Source: Arcticibacter pallidicorallinus
Lineage (GTDB): Bacteria; Bacteroidota; Bacteroidia; Sphingobacteriales; Sphingobacteriaceae
DNA length: 64,000 nucleotides
Assembly: GCF_003002875.1 (NCBI RefSeq)
Contig: NZ_PVTH01000003.1
Location: 470,170-534,169 of the forward strand
Direction of reading: 5' to 3'
Shown here: piece by piece, positions 46,146 through 54,839 of the stretch
Numbering within the stretch: the first letter of the stretch is position 1
Layout of the letters: each line of letters begins with the position of its first letter
Notes under the pieces: model-generated
The model's database searches: none
Seen by the model: only the letters and a program-made list of their open reading frames with translations
Told to the model about the DNA's origin: nothing
Translations under genes and position numbers: made by a program

Positions 46146-46817
46146 ATGAATATTAAATTAGTTACTTACACAGTTATGATTGCTGCGGCGTCATTTGTGA
46201 TATCTGGATGTAGTCAAATGACTCAAACACAGAAGGGAACAGTTATTGGATCAGCAGCAGGCGGATCTTTAGGTGCAATAATAGGTAAAAAAGCAGGTAA
46301 CACCGCAGTTGGGGCTATTATTGGTGGTGCAATCGGTGGTACGGCAGGTGCATTCATCGGAAGAAAAATGGATCGGCAGGCGGAAGAAATCCAGCAGAAC
46401 GTCCCTGGGGCGGAGGTTATCAAAACCGGAGAAGGTTTGATCGTGAAATTCACTGATGGAATTCTATTTGACTTTAATAAGTCTGATCTGAAAAGCGCGG
46501 GTGTATCGAATGTAGCAAGCCTTGCGGCGACAATGAAAAATAATCCGGAAACGAACATTATGGTGATAGGACACACAGATAACGTAGGTTCTGATTCTTA
46601 CAACTATACGTTGTCTGAGAAACGTGCGCAGTCAGTTAAGTCTTTGGCGGTTGCGAATGGAGTAAGTGCATCTCGAATTACCATCTCAGGAAAAGGCAAA
46701 GCTGAGCCTATCGCAGATAATGGTACTGAAGATGGCCGTGCTCAAAACAGGCGGGTTGAAATCGTGATTGTAGCGAATGACCAACTAAAGAATGAAGCGC
46801 GTCAGAGCGGTCAATAA
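46146..46817 (+). CDS. OmpA-family lipoprotein with glycine-zipper domain
   Basis: Outer-membrane lipoprotein of the YiaD type, 223 residues. Lipobox VISGCSQ (Cys near 22). Residues about 32-80 form a glycine-zipper segment (GSAAGGSLGAIIGKKAGN... with repeated GAIIG motifs) that can insert in membranes. The C-terminal OmpA domain (about 100-215) has FDFNKSDLKS, the peptidoglycan-binding GHTDNVGSDSYNYTLSEKRAQSV and NRRVEIVI. Likely ties the outer membrane to peptidoglycan. A good terminator follows. Confidence 0.92.
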   Translation: MNIKLVTYTVMIAAASFVISGCSQMTQTQKGTVIGSAAGGSLGAIIGKKAGNTAVGAIIGGAIGGTAGAFIGRKMDRQAEEIQQNVPGAEVIKTGEGLIVKFTDGILFDFNKSDLKSAGVSNVASLAATMKNNPETNIMVIGHTDNVGSDSYNYTLSEKRAQSVKSLAVANGVSASRITISGKGKAEPIADNGTEDGRAQNRRVEIVIVANDQLKNEARQSGQ

Positions 46818-46845
46818 CGTTTAAAAATTAAGCTTAATTATATCG

Positions 46846-46878
46846 AACGCCCCTATCCCTTCCAGGATAGGGGCGTTT
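46846..46878 (+). terminator. Terminator of the OmpA-family gene
   Basis: Perfect 13-bp stem AACGCCCCTATCC / GGATAGGGGCGTT with a CTTCCA loop, about 30 bases past the stop. The T tail is short (TTTCATTT). Confidence 0.8.
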
Positions 46879-47001
46879 CATTTACCGGTCGTCATGATCA
46901 TGGGGAAAGGGCCTGAAGTGGGCCTGCCATTTTCAGTTTGTTAGGTAATTATATCGTAAAAAACAGGTGTTTGCCGAATCTCAGAGGAATGTTCCAAACT
47001 G

Positions 47002-47009
47002 TATTTTTG
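47002..47009 (+). promoter_or_regulatory. -7 box of the small HTH gene
   Basis: TATTTTTG matches TAnnTTTG, 21 bases before ATG 47030. The nearest TTTG upstream (46970) is too far for a standard -33. Confidence 0.4.
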
Positions 47010-47029
47010 GGTAAAGAAAGTAGTTATCC

Positions 47030-47392
47030 ATGGCACATCATCACGGGCATATTGTCGAAAAAGTCATCAGACGGGACGGTCATTCGATTAGCGATATATC
47101 TCGACTAATGAAAGTTAACAGGAGGTCTGTTTATAATTGGTTCAACCAGCCAAAGTTGCGGCCGGAAATTATCTTCCGCATTGGATGTATAATCAAATAT
47201 GATTTTTCTGCGGAGCTACCTCATGTTTTTAACAGTGAGGATTTCGCTTCGGAAATTGATAAGAACAAGACTTCCCAAGATGTAAAAGAGGAAATGGTAG
47301 TGAAAGACGATGATTACTGGAAAGAAAAATATACCGAATTATTGAAAAGCTACAACCGTTTAAAACAAGGCCATATATTCGTGGCGATCTAA
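47030..47392 (+). CDS. Small HTH DNA-binding protein
   Basis: A 120-residue protein with a helix-turn-helix at about residues 17-40 (SISDISRLMKVNRRSVYNWFNQ). The N-terminus is His-rich (MAHHHGH). The C-terminal third is charged and predicted to be coiled coil (DDDYWKEKYTELLKSYNRL). It resembles small regulators frequent in Sphingobacteriaceae whose targets are unknown. It sits alone between two terminators. Confidence 0.75.
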   Translation: MAHHHGHIVEKVIRRDGHSISDISRLMKVNRRSVYNWFNQPKLRPEIIFRIGCIIKYDFSAELPHVFNSEDFASEIDKNKTSQDVKEEMVVKDDDYWKEKYTELLKSYNRLKQGHIFVAI

Positions 47393-47411
47393 GGGCACCT
47401 AACCCTAATTT

Positions 47412-47445
47412 TTGGAGACACTTTCTTTAAAGTGCCTCCAATTTT
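47412..47445 (+). terminator. Terminator of the small HTH gene
   Basis: TTGGAGACACTTT pairs with AAAGTGCCTCCAA with one mismatch and a CTTT loop, followed by TTTT. Confidence 0.8.
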
Positions 47446-47628
47446 GATTTTCTCTCATCTTCTTATTTGTTATGCCGTTTCAGCTTATAAATTGGCGTTA
47501 TCAGTTGGCATTCACTTCTGTAATGCCCAATCAACAAGCTTGATATAACGATCACTTATTTGCGAGATAACATTCAATCTTTTTAAAAGAACCAGTTTAA
47601 AATTTTTGATGTTATATTGCATTATACT

Positions 47629-48864
47629 ATGACTTTCCCAAATATGATTTATACGTCTTTACGAACGAAGTGTCTGAGCATCCTGCTGCTGCTTACCTCT
47701 GCTGTCGTTCACTCGCAAACGTTAAAACCAGGTGTGCTAGTCGTTGGAGCATCACCCTCGGGAATCGCTGCTGCAATTCAGGCTGCCCATTCAGGCGTTA
47801 AGACGATCCTGATTGATGAAGGTTCTATCGCGTCGGTGGAATTAAGTCAGAAAGACCGGGAAGATGCTTACGGAATTCCCAAGGAGCTTCTTGACAAAAT
47901 TGAAAAGCTACAGAAATATCCGGTAAAAAGTAATCAAACACTGTTGCCAGAATACCTGGGTACAGTTTTAAAAGGCTGGACTGATACCATTAAAAATCTC
48001 ACAGTAATAAGAAATTCTTCCATTTCATCTGTGAAAAAGGCGGGGAAGGATTGGGAAATACGGATTCCTAATAATACCATCAAAACGGATATCGTTGTCG
48101 ATGCTACGATTGGCAGGAAGATAGCCGACCTGGTCGGATTAAGAGATCCAGCAAATTCAGGAGATTCATCAACCTACGCTTATCAGCTTTACCGGACAAG
48201 TGTTGCAGTTCCTCTTAAGTCGTCGAAGGTTCCGGCGACCATACCTTTAAAGTTTTTTCTTTCATCCTTTAAAAACTTTGTTTATGCGACACCAGATACA
48301 AACGCTGATCAATATACGTACGCATCCGGACAAGCTGCCGGAGCTATTGCCGCTTATTGCGCGTTTTTTAAGACAACCACCGATAAGCTGAATGTACGCT
48401 TAATTCAAAGTGAACTAATGACTTATAAGTCTCGTTTGATGAAGTTCGCAGACATTGCTGCGCTCGACTCTAATGTGCTTGCTTTTCAAAAACTTGCACT
48501 TACAGGAATTGTTAAAGGAGGAGAGTCTGAAAACCGGTTTTATTTCCATCCAGATTCTTCCATCTCCACGGATGACATACGCGAGCCTGTTAAAGAATAC
48601 TATTCGAGGAGTCAGATATGGTTCCTCGACAACAAAGCTGAAAAAATAACAATGGAACAATTGCTAAGTCTCATCAAGTTTACTGCTCAACGCGGAGCGG
48701 AGCTTAATAAAGAGGTAGAGCAAGGCTGGAAAACTTCATTCAAATTACCAGATAGCTTTGATCTCAGGCGGCCCGTCAGCAGAAGAGAATTTACTGTGCT
48801 TTTTGACAGGTATTTGAGACCTTTCGATGTTTCGGTCGACCAGAATGGGCGGCTTAAGCGATAG
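47629..48864 (+). CDS. Exported FAD-dependent oxidoreductase-like protein
   Basis: A 411-residue protein starting at ATG 47629, giving a type I signal peptide ending AVVHSQ; an in-frame TTG lies upstream at 47617. The dinucleotide-binding loop VVGASPSGIAAAIQAA follows at once. Near residue 235-250 the sequence ASGQAAGAIAAYCAFF resembles the C-terminal FAD-contact motif of the FAD_oxidored (PF12831) group, so the middle substrate region looks shorter than usual. The last 140 residues contain repeats resembling S-layer-homology motifs (LALTGIVKGG...FYFHPDSSISTDDI and PVSRREFTVLFDRYL). Activity and substrate are unknown. It stands alone. Confidence 0.7.
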   Translation: MTFPNMIYTSLRTKCLSILLLLTSAVVHSQTLKPGVLVVGASPSGIAAAIQAAHSGVKTILIDEGSIASVELSQKDREDAYGIPKELLDKIEKLQKYPVKSNQTLLPEYLGTVLKGWTDTIKNLTVIRNSSISSVKKAGKDWEIRIPNNTIKTDIVVDATIGRKIADLVGLRDPANSGDSSTYAYQLYRTSVAVPLKSSKVPATIPLKFFLSSFKNFVYATPDTNADQYTYASGQAAGAIAAYCAFFKTTTDKLNVRLIQSELMTYKSRLMKFADIAALDSNVLAFQKLALTGIVKGGESENRFYFHPDSSISTDDIREPVKEYYSRSQIWFLDNKAEKITMEQLLSLIKFTAQRGAELNKEVEQGWKTSFKLPDSFDLRRPVSRREFTVLFDRYLRPFDVSVDQNGRLKR

Positions 48865-48952
48865 TATAGTGAATAATGTTATTTTTAATGATGATGGTCA
48901 CTTGTTTACATTTCTATATTTCTATTCTTTGTACAAATTAATATATTAAGCT

Positions 48953-50254
48953 ATGAATGAAGTTTTGGACACCCGTTTAATGCATCCCCGCGATCAAATA
49001 ACGATGGTTATGACACGGATATACAGGCGGGGACTGACTACAACATCTGGAGGAAATATTTCTATAATTGACGACAACGGGGATATATGGATATCGCCAT
49101 CAGCTGTTGATAAGGGATCTTTGCAGCCGACAGATATCGTGTGTATTAAAAAAGATGGAACCATTGTCGGCCGCCACAAGCCGTCTTCGGAACATCCTTT
49201 TCACCGTGCTATTTATCAGATAAGACCAGATATCAAAGCAATCATCCATGCTCATCCCCCTGCATTGGTTTCTTTTAGTATCGCCAGAACTATTCCCGAC
49301 ACTAATATCATTTCTCAGGCTAAGCACGTTTGTGGACCCATCGGATATGCCGAATACGAATTGCCAGGAAGCGAGGCCCTTGGTTCGAAGATAGCCAAAG
49401 AATTCACACGTGGATACAATGCTGTGATTATGGAAAACCATGGAACGGTGGTAGGCGGATCTGATTTAGTTGATACTTTCCAAAGGTTTGAAACGCTGGA
49501 ATTTTCTGCACGTACTATTTTATATGGTAATTCCGTTGGCAAACCCGCTTATCTCAATGACGATGAAATCAACGCCTTTGAGAACCAGATACCCGCGCTT
49601 CTTCCAGAGATGGACGAGACAGTTTATTCATCTGCAGAGCGTGAGAAACGTGCAGAGATATGTAAGATCGTCCACCGCGCGTGTACTCAGGGTCTAATGA
49701 TAAGTTCTTACGGTACGATCTCGACGCGGGTGGATGAAGATACTTTTCTTATTACACCGACGAATGTTCCTCGCTGGGACATGGTTCCTGAGGATATCGT
49801 TCAGATCAAGAACGGTAAGCGAGAAAAAGGCAAGGTTCCAAGCCGCTCTACCTACTTGCATCAGGACATTTACGAGAAACACCCTGAAATTAATTCTATC
49901 ATTCTAACACAATCCCCGTACCTGATGGCGTTTTCTGTTACAGGAGCTTCATTCAACGTAAGAACGATCCCCGAGAGCTGGATTTTCCTTCAGGACGTCC
50001 ACACCCTTGATTTCGGTGTTCAGTTCAACGGAAGAACGGAGATCCCGGATATGGTGTCTAAAAGCAATCCCGCGGTACTGGTTAAGAACGATTGCGTAGT
50101 GGTTACCGGTAATCAATTGCTGCAGACCTTCGACTATCTTGAGGTGGCTGAGTTCAGTGCCAAGTCTCTGGTGATGTGCTCATCACTCGGATCCATGGTA
50201 CCTATTAGCAATGAACAGGTAGAAGAGCTTCGCAAAGCCTTTATAAAAGAATAG
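48953..50254 (+). CDS. Tandem class II aldolase/adducin-family protein
   Basis: A 433-residue protein with two class II aldolase domains. Domain 1 (about 10-205) has the full zinc site: Glu80 in PSSEHPFH, His99 and His101 in HAHPP, His163 in ENHG. Domain 2 (about 230-430) has the same fold pattern but PSRS, TQSPY and KNDC at these positions, so it lacks both the metal ligands and the catalytic acid. The active half could act on a sugar phosphate (fuculose or rhamnulose type), but no matching pathway genes are nearby. The second half is probably structural or regulatory. Confidence 0.88.
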   Translation: MNEVLDTRLMHPRDQITMVMTRIYRRGLTTTSGGNISIIDDNGDIWISPSAVDKGSLQPTDIVCIKKDGTIVGRHKPSSEHPFHRAIYQIRPDIKAIIHAHPPALVSFSIARTIPDTNIISQAKHVCGPIGYAEYELPGSEALGSKIAKEFTRGYNAVIMENHGTVVGGSDLVDTFQRFETLEFSARTILYGNSVGKPAYLNDDEINAFENQIPALLPEMDETVYSSAEREKRAEICKIVHRACTQGLMISSYGTISTRVDEDTFLITPTNVPRWDMVPEDIVQIKNGKREKGKVPSRSTYLHQDIYEKHPEINSIILTQSPYLMAFSVTGASFNVRTIPESWIFLQDVHTLDFGVQFNGRTEIPDMVSKSNPAVLVKNDCVVVTGNQLLQTFDYLEVAEFSAKSLVMCSSLGSMVPISNEQVEELRKAFIKE

Positions 50255-50275
50255 TAATTCAAATTATAATTGGAG

Positions 50276-50301
50276 ATCCCGTCTGAAAAGATGGGATTTT
50301 T
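50276..50301 (+). terminator. Terminator of the aldolase gene
   Basis: ATCCCGTCT pairs with AGATGGGAT (one G-T pair) around GAAA, followed by TTTTT. It stands about 20 bases past the stop and before the phosphorylase gene. Confidence 0.75.
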
Positions 50302-50323
50302 AATATAATGCTTATTTTGCTTT

Positions 50324-51976
50324 ATGATTAATGCACAGAATATTTTCCCGTATAAATTTAACCCGGCATATTCCAGGCCGGTAGCTTATTTTTCTATGGA
50401 ATTTGCCATAGATCAGGCACTAAAAATATACAGCGGTGGCCTGGGCTTTCTGGCGGGGTCACACTTAAGAAGTGCCTACGAACTTAAGCAGAATCTGGTT
50501 GGTATCGGCATACTCTGGAAATATGGATACTATGACCAGGAGCGAGATGGGAACGCAAGAATGAGGGCCGGCTATGTAGAAAAGAATTACTCCTTTCTCG
50601 AGGATACCGGTATTGTGTTTACCATGCTTGTACATAACTCACCTGTCTTTGTAAAAGCATGGTTTCTGCGGCCAGATACTTTCGGTTCGGCACCATTGTT
50701 CCTTCTTAGCACAGATCTGCCGGAGAATGATGATATGTCTAAGAGTATTACCAATCGACTGTACGATTCGAATGAAGCGACCCGAATTGCACAGTCTATT
50801 TTGTTAGGTACTGGTGGTGCTATCCTACTTGAGCAGCTTGACAGACATACAGAGGTTTATCATATGAACGAAGGACATTCCCTCTCGTTAAACTTCCATC
50901 TTTACTCGAAGTTCAAGAACTTGGAAGAGGTGAAAAAGCGTGTTGTTTTTACTACCCACACTCCTGAGGCTGCAGGGAATGAGTCTCATAGTTATGGAAT
51001 TCTTCAGGACATGTCATTCTTCTGCGGGCTTCAAAATCACGAAGTCCATTCCTTGCTTGGGCTTGGCGGCGACCATCTCAATTATACACTTGCAGCGTTA
51101 AAGTTTGCCAGGAAAGCTAATGCTGTATCGAAAATGCATGGCGAGGTATCGCGGGATATGTGGAAATCTAACCCAGGGATATGCGAGATCACGTCTATAA
51201 CGAATGCCCAAAATAAAACTTACTGGAAGGATGATATCTTGGAGACCGCCTTTTCGACCCAAGACGACACTTTACTAGTAGCCCGTAAAAAGGAATTAAA
51301 AAGACAACTTTTTAAGGTCGTAGCTGATCAGACAGGCAAACTCTTCGACGAAGACGTTTTAACCATTGTATGGGCAAGGCGCTTTGCCGGATACAAACGG
51401 GCCGATATGATTATGAACGACTGGGCCCGCTTTATCAGACTCATCCAAAATGCTTCCACGCCGGTGCAGATTATCTGGGCAGGCAAGCCATATCCGGAAG
51501 ATTATGGAGCAATCGACCTCTTTAATAGCATAATTGACCGGATTAAGCCGTTTGCAAACTGCGCTGTACTGACCGGATATGAACTCGGACTTTCTGCGCT
51601 GCTGAAGAAAGGATCAGACGTATGGTTGAACAATCCACGGATATACAGAGAAGCCTCAGGTACCAGTGGTATGACGGCCGCTATAAATGGCAGTATTAAC
51701 CTCTCCATTCCAGATGGATGGATTCCAGAGTTTGCTAAAGATATGGAGAACAGTTTCATAGTTGCACCAGCGGAAGATCACCTTTCCAACGAAGAGAAGG
51801 ACCGCATTGAGTCTGAACGCCTTCTTGAAAAGATAGAGGAAAATATCGTGCCTATGTACTATAATGACCCGGCCACATGGATCAGTATAATGAAAAATAG
51901 TGCCCGCGACGTGAGTCCCGCATTCGAATCTGGAAGAATGGCAGCTCAATATTATGAGCTGATGTATTGTGAATAA
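50324..51976 (+). CDS. Short GT35 alpha-glucan phosphorylase-like protein lacking the PLP lysine
   Basis: A 550-residue member of the alpha-glucan phosphorylase family (short form; classical enzymes have about 800). Recognisable parts are VAYFSMEFAIDQALKIYSGGLGFLAGSH, HMNEGHS, THTPEAAGNE, WARRFAGYKRADM and EASGTSGM. In the last motif the lysine that binds pyridoxal phosphate (GTSGMK / GTGNMK in the enzymes) is Thr451. Phosphate-site residues Arg and Lys in RRFAGYKR are kept. Either it is not a PLP phosphorylase or it uses another arrangement, so the activity is not assigned. Glycogen link to glgA-glgC is inferred. Confidence 0.8.
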   Translation: MINAQNIFPYKFNPAYSRPVAYFSMEFAIDQALKIYSGGLGFLAGSHLRSAYELKQNLVGIGILWKYGYYDQERDGNARMRAGYVEKNYSFLEDTGIVFTMLVHNSPVFVKAWFLRPDTFGSAPLFLLSTDLPENDDMSKSITNRLYDSNEATRIAQSILLGTGGAILLEQLDRHTEVYHMNEGHSLSLNFHLYSKFKNLEEVKKRVVFTTHTPEAAGNESHSYGILQDMSFFCGLQNHEVHSLLGLGGDHLNYTLAALKFARKANAVSKMHGEVSRDMWKSNPGICEITSITNAQNKTYWKDDILETAFSTQDDTLLVARKKELKRQLFKVVADQTGKLFDEDVLTIVWARRFAGYKRADMIMNDWARFIRLIQNASTPVQIIWAGKPYPEDYGAIDLFNSIIDRIKPFANCAVLTGYELGLSALLKKGSDVWLNNPRIYREASGTSGMTAAINGSINLSIPDGWIPEFAKDMENSFIVAPAEDHLSNEEKDRIESERLLEKIEENIVPMYYNDPATWISIMKNSARDVSPAFESGRMAAQYYELMYCE

Positions 51977-51984
51977 CAGACAGC

Positions 51985-52482
51985 CTAGAATTTCCTCTTT
52001 AAGTGCATTCCCTTAGCTGAATCCCTTCTGGCGATTAGTAAGGGAATGCCTACTCCTCCCGCAATACTCATCAGAATAAACATCACTTTCAACCCATTAT
52101 TAAGCGTATCCGACATGATGTATATGTACGTTGCCTGGTCGATATCCCCAGATAGGTTGATCAATCCGATCATCATTTTATAAGCAAATTTCCCGGGAAT
52201 CATAGGGATAACTGCCGGTATAGCTAAAACCGGAGGCGGACAATTAGTCTTATGGGCAAATGGTATACCCAAAAAACCAATGAGTGTCGCGCCAAACAGC
52301 GTACCCAAAATAACGCTTACATCCTGGTGGACAAAAAGTACCTTAACAATACCCCCCAGAGCGCCCATTATACCTATGTAGCCCAAAGCTCTCGAAGGGA
52401 CATTAAATAACACAGCGAAGCCAATTGCGGCCATTCCCAACCAAATGCACTTTTCTAACAAAACGAAATATTCCATATTCAA
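51985..52482 (-). CDS. Threonine/serine exporter, small subunit (ThrE_2 type)
   Basis: A 165-residue membrane protein with about five transmembrane segments, matching the C-terminal half of ThrE. GLINLSGDIDQATYIYIM and PAVIPMIPGKFAYKMM are family-like. Its start overlaps the stop of the large subunit gene by four bases. Split ThrE proteins are common; both parts are needed to form the exporter. The amino acid cargo is inferred from the family. Confidence 0.85.
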   Translation of the reverse strand: MNMEYFVLLEKCIWLGMAAIGFAVLFNVPSRALGYIGIMGALGGIVKVLFVHQDVSVILGTLFGATLIGFLGIPFAHKTNCPPPVLAIPAVIPMIPGKFAYKMMIGLINLSGDIDQATYIYIMSDTLNNGLKVMFILMSIAGGVGIPLLIARRDSAKGMHLKRKF

Positions 52483-53252
52483 AGCCCGTAAATAAACATA
52501 GAGGTGAGAAGTCCCAATCCAATTGCAAAGGAAATAATGAATCCGTTTATACCCCTTATGAGCGCATTATTCAAGTTTCCATCTATCATATCCGAAAAAG
52601 AATTTATTAACGGAACCCCGGGGATGAGGAAGAGAACCGAAGTGGAAAATGCAGGTTCATGAACGTAACCATTTCCGAATTTAAGTGCTGACGCTGCAAT
52701 GAATGAGGAAGTAAGCGCAGCGCAGTATATGCATATGTAAGGATTGAACTTAAGCCGATGTACTTCCTGCCGGATAAAAAGTCCCGAAACAGTGGCAAAA
52801 AACACTACCAGCATATCCAGGAAGTCTCCCTCTGCAAGTCTGCAAAATGACGAACCGGCTAAGCCCACAAAGAGCAAGATCGCCCAGCGCGGATAATGCG
52901 GTAGCGAGGCAATCCTACCAAGCTGATCGTTGATTTGAGGAACGGTAAGACCTTCTTCCACTACCTGCCAGCTGAGCCTGCTGATACCGGTCAGCACTTT
53001 AAAATTTACACCATGCGGAGATGAGCGCTTAAGATTATTAAAGAAGTAGTCGTTTTGCGTATCTCTGATTGTAAGCATGATAGTACGATGAGAGATCAGA
53101 AGATCCGTACTGTAACCGAATGAGTCAGCAATCCTGTTAATCGTTTTTCGGGTTCGGCCCGTACTCGCTCCCGAACTTAATAACAGCGCCCCGATGTTCA
53201 ATAGTGTAGATCCCAGTTGCTTAATCTCAGTCTGTTCTGTTAGATGTGCCAT
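52479..53252 (-). CDS. Threonine/serine exporter, large subunit (ThrE type)
   Basis: A 257-residue protein. The N-terminal 110 residues form the soluble ThrE domain (LLLSSGASTGRTRKTINRIADSFG), followed by five transmembrane segments and the signature FLIPGVPLINSFSDMIDGNL. It is the first gene of the pair and is divergent from the U32 gene; 121 bases separate the starts. Confidence 0.88.
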   Translation of the reverse strand: MAHLTEQTEIKQLGSTLLNIGALLLSSGASTGRTRKTINRIADSFGYSTDLLISHRTIMLTIRDTQNDYFFNNLKRSSPHGVNFKVLTGISRLSWQVVEEGLTVPQINDQLGRIASLPHYPRWAILLFVGLAGSSFCRLAEGDFLDMLVVFFATVSGLFIRQEVHRLKFNPYICIYCAALTSSFIAASALKFGNGYVHEPAFSTSVLFLIPGVPLINSFSDMIDGNLNNALIRGINGFIISFAIGLGLLTSMFIYGL

Positions 53253-53373
53253 ATTAAGTGCAGTTGTCGACTGCGGCGTAAAATTAGGACTCTTTTTTTT
53301 AAGGATACCTGACGCCGGTCATATTTTTATATGAAAAAAATGGGAAGTTTTGCAGTATACAATATACCGATTT

Positions 53374-54612
53374 ATGCGCAAACGAAATATAGAGCTGATG
53401 GCACCTGCCGGTTCATACGAATCCTTAACAGCTGCAATCCAGGCAGGAGCAGATTCTGTCTATTTCGGGATCGAGCAACTGAATATGCGCGCCCGTTCCA
53501 GTAGCAATTTTACGCTGGACGATCTTGTAAAGATTGCCGAAGTTTGCCGCTCCGAAGGAATAAAATCATATATCACGCTCAATACGATCTTATATGATCA
53601 CGATATCAATCTGATGAAAAAGATCATTGATGCGGCCCACAGCAGCGGAATAACAGCAGTCATCGCAACAGACCATGCCGTACTTAACTACGCAAAGAAA
53701 ATAGGTTTTCCGGTACATATCTCGACCCAAGCGAACATTTCTAATATCGACACCATTGAATTTTATGCAGTATATGCGGATGTGATGGTGATGGCACGGG
53801 AGCTGACCCTGATGCAGGTAGCTACTATAACCCGCGATATAGCGCGCCGCCAGATCACCGGTCCGTCGGGAGAGCTTGTACGGGTGGAGGTCTTTTCGCA
53901 TGGCGCCTTATGTATGGCGGTTTCAGGGAAGTGCTATTTGAGCCTCCACTCAGACAACGCCTCTGCAAACCGTGGCGCCTGCATCCAGAACTGTCGTAAA
54001 AGTTATATCGTTACTGAAAAGGAGCATGGAACTGAATTTGAAATAGACAATGAGTATATCATGTCTGCCAAAGATCTGTGTACAATTGATTTTATCGACA
54101 AAATAATCGGTGCTGGAGTATCTGTTCTGAAGATAGAAGGGCGGGGCAGAAGTGCAGATTATGTTCATACAGTTGTCTCCTGCTATCGCGAAGCAATCGA
54201 CGCCTACAACAATGGAACTTACGGCCCCGCAATGTTCGCAGACTGGAAATCCCGCTTATCGACAGTATTTAACAGGGGATTTTGGGACGGCTATTATCTC
54301 GGCAGAAAATTAGGAGAATGGAGTGATACCTACGGCTCCAAGGCTACCCAAAAGAAAACCTATATCGGACGCGGTCTGAAGTACTTTGACAGATCAGCAG
54401 TCGCGGAGTTTCAACTTGACGCGCACTCACTGCAAACAGGTACTAAAATAATGGTAACAGGACCTACCACGGGAGTCGTTTGGTCAACGGTAGAGGAGAT
54501 TAGGGTTGAAAACGAGACGAGGGATTTAGTGAAGAAAGGAGAAACCTTTTCTATTCCGATGAAAGATAGAGTCAGACCTTCAGATAAGTTATATAAGCTG
54601 GAGGACGTCTGA
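53374..54612 (+). CDS. U32 peptidase-family protein (RNA hydroxylase candidate)
   Basis: A 412-residue U32-family protein starting at ATG 53374 (MRKRNIELMAPAGSYESL); the upstream TTG at 53350 is less likely. The family motif is VEVFSHGALCMAVSGKCYLS followed by NRGACIQNCRKSY, giving four cysteines suited to an iron-sulfur cluster. E. coli homologues TrhP (YegQ) and RlhA (YdcP) are needed for 5-hydroxylation of tRNA uridine and 23S rRNA cytidine, not proteolysis. A ferredoxin gene overlaps its stop (TGATG), which supports a redox role. Confidence 0.85.
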   Translation: MRKRNIELMAPAGSYESLTAAIQAGADSVYFGIEQLNMRARSSSNFTLDDLVKIAEVCRSEGIKSYITLNTILYDHDINLMKKIIDAAHSSGITAVIATDHAVLNYAKKIGFPVHISTQANISNIDTIEFYAVYADVMVMARELTLMQVATITRDIARRQITGPSGELVRVEVFSHGALCMAVSGKCYLSLHSDNASANRGACIQNCRKSYIVTEKEHGTEFEIDNEYIMSAKDLCTIDFIDKIIGAGVSVLKIEGRGRSADYVHTVVSCYREAIDAYNNGTYGPAMFADWKSRLSTVFNRGFWDGYYLGRKLGEWSDTYGSKATQKKTYIGRGLKYFDRSAVAEFQLDAHSLQTGTKIMVTGPTTGVVWSTVEEIRVENETRDLVKKGETFSIPMKDRVRPSDKLYKLEDV

Positions 54613-54839
54613 TGGTTCGAATTACGCAGCACCGAATTAAGTGTATCGGCTGTAACGCCTGCGTAGAGGCGGCAGCTTATCGATGGCGCATTTCGAGAAA
54701 GGATGGGAAAGTGACGCTGATTCAGGGCATAGAGAAAAAAGGTATCTTCAGTATCAGTGTAGCTGTCGATGAATTGGAAGACAACTTAAGAGCAGCGGCG
54801 CATTGTCCTGTGAACTGTATAAAAGTAGAATTGACATAA
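54612..54839 (+). CDS. Single-cluster [4Fe-4S] ferredoxin
   Basis: A 75-residue ferredoxin with Cys11-x2-Cys14-x2-Cys17 and Cys65-Pro66, the four ligands of one [4Fe-4S] cluster; Cys69 is additional. Its start shares one base with the U32 stop and its stop overlaps the next start (TAATG). Given E. coli data that RlhA depends on ferredoxin and iron-sulfur assembly, it is a plausible electron donor to the U32 protein. Confidence 0.85.
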   Translation: MVRITQHRIKCIGCNACVEAAAYRWRISRKDGKVTLIQGIEKKGIFSISVAVDELEDNLRAAAHCPVNCIKVELT

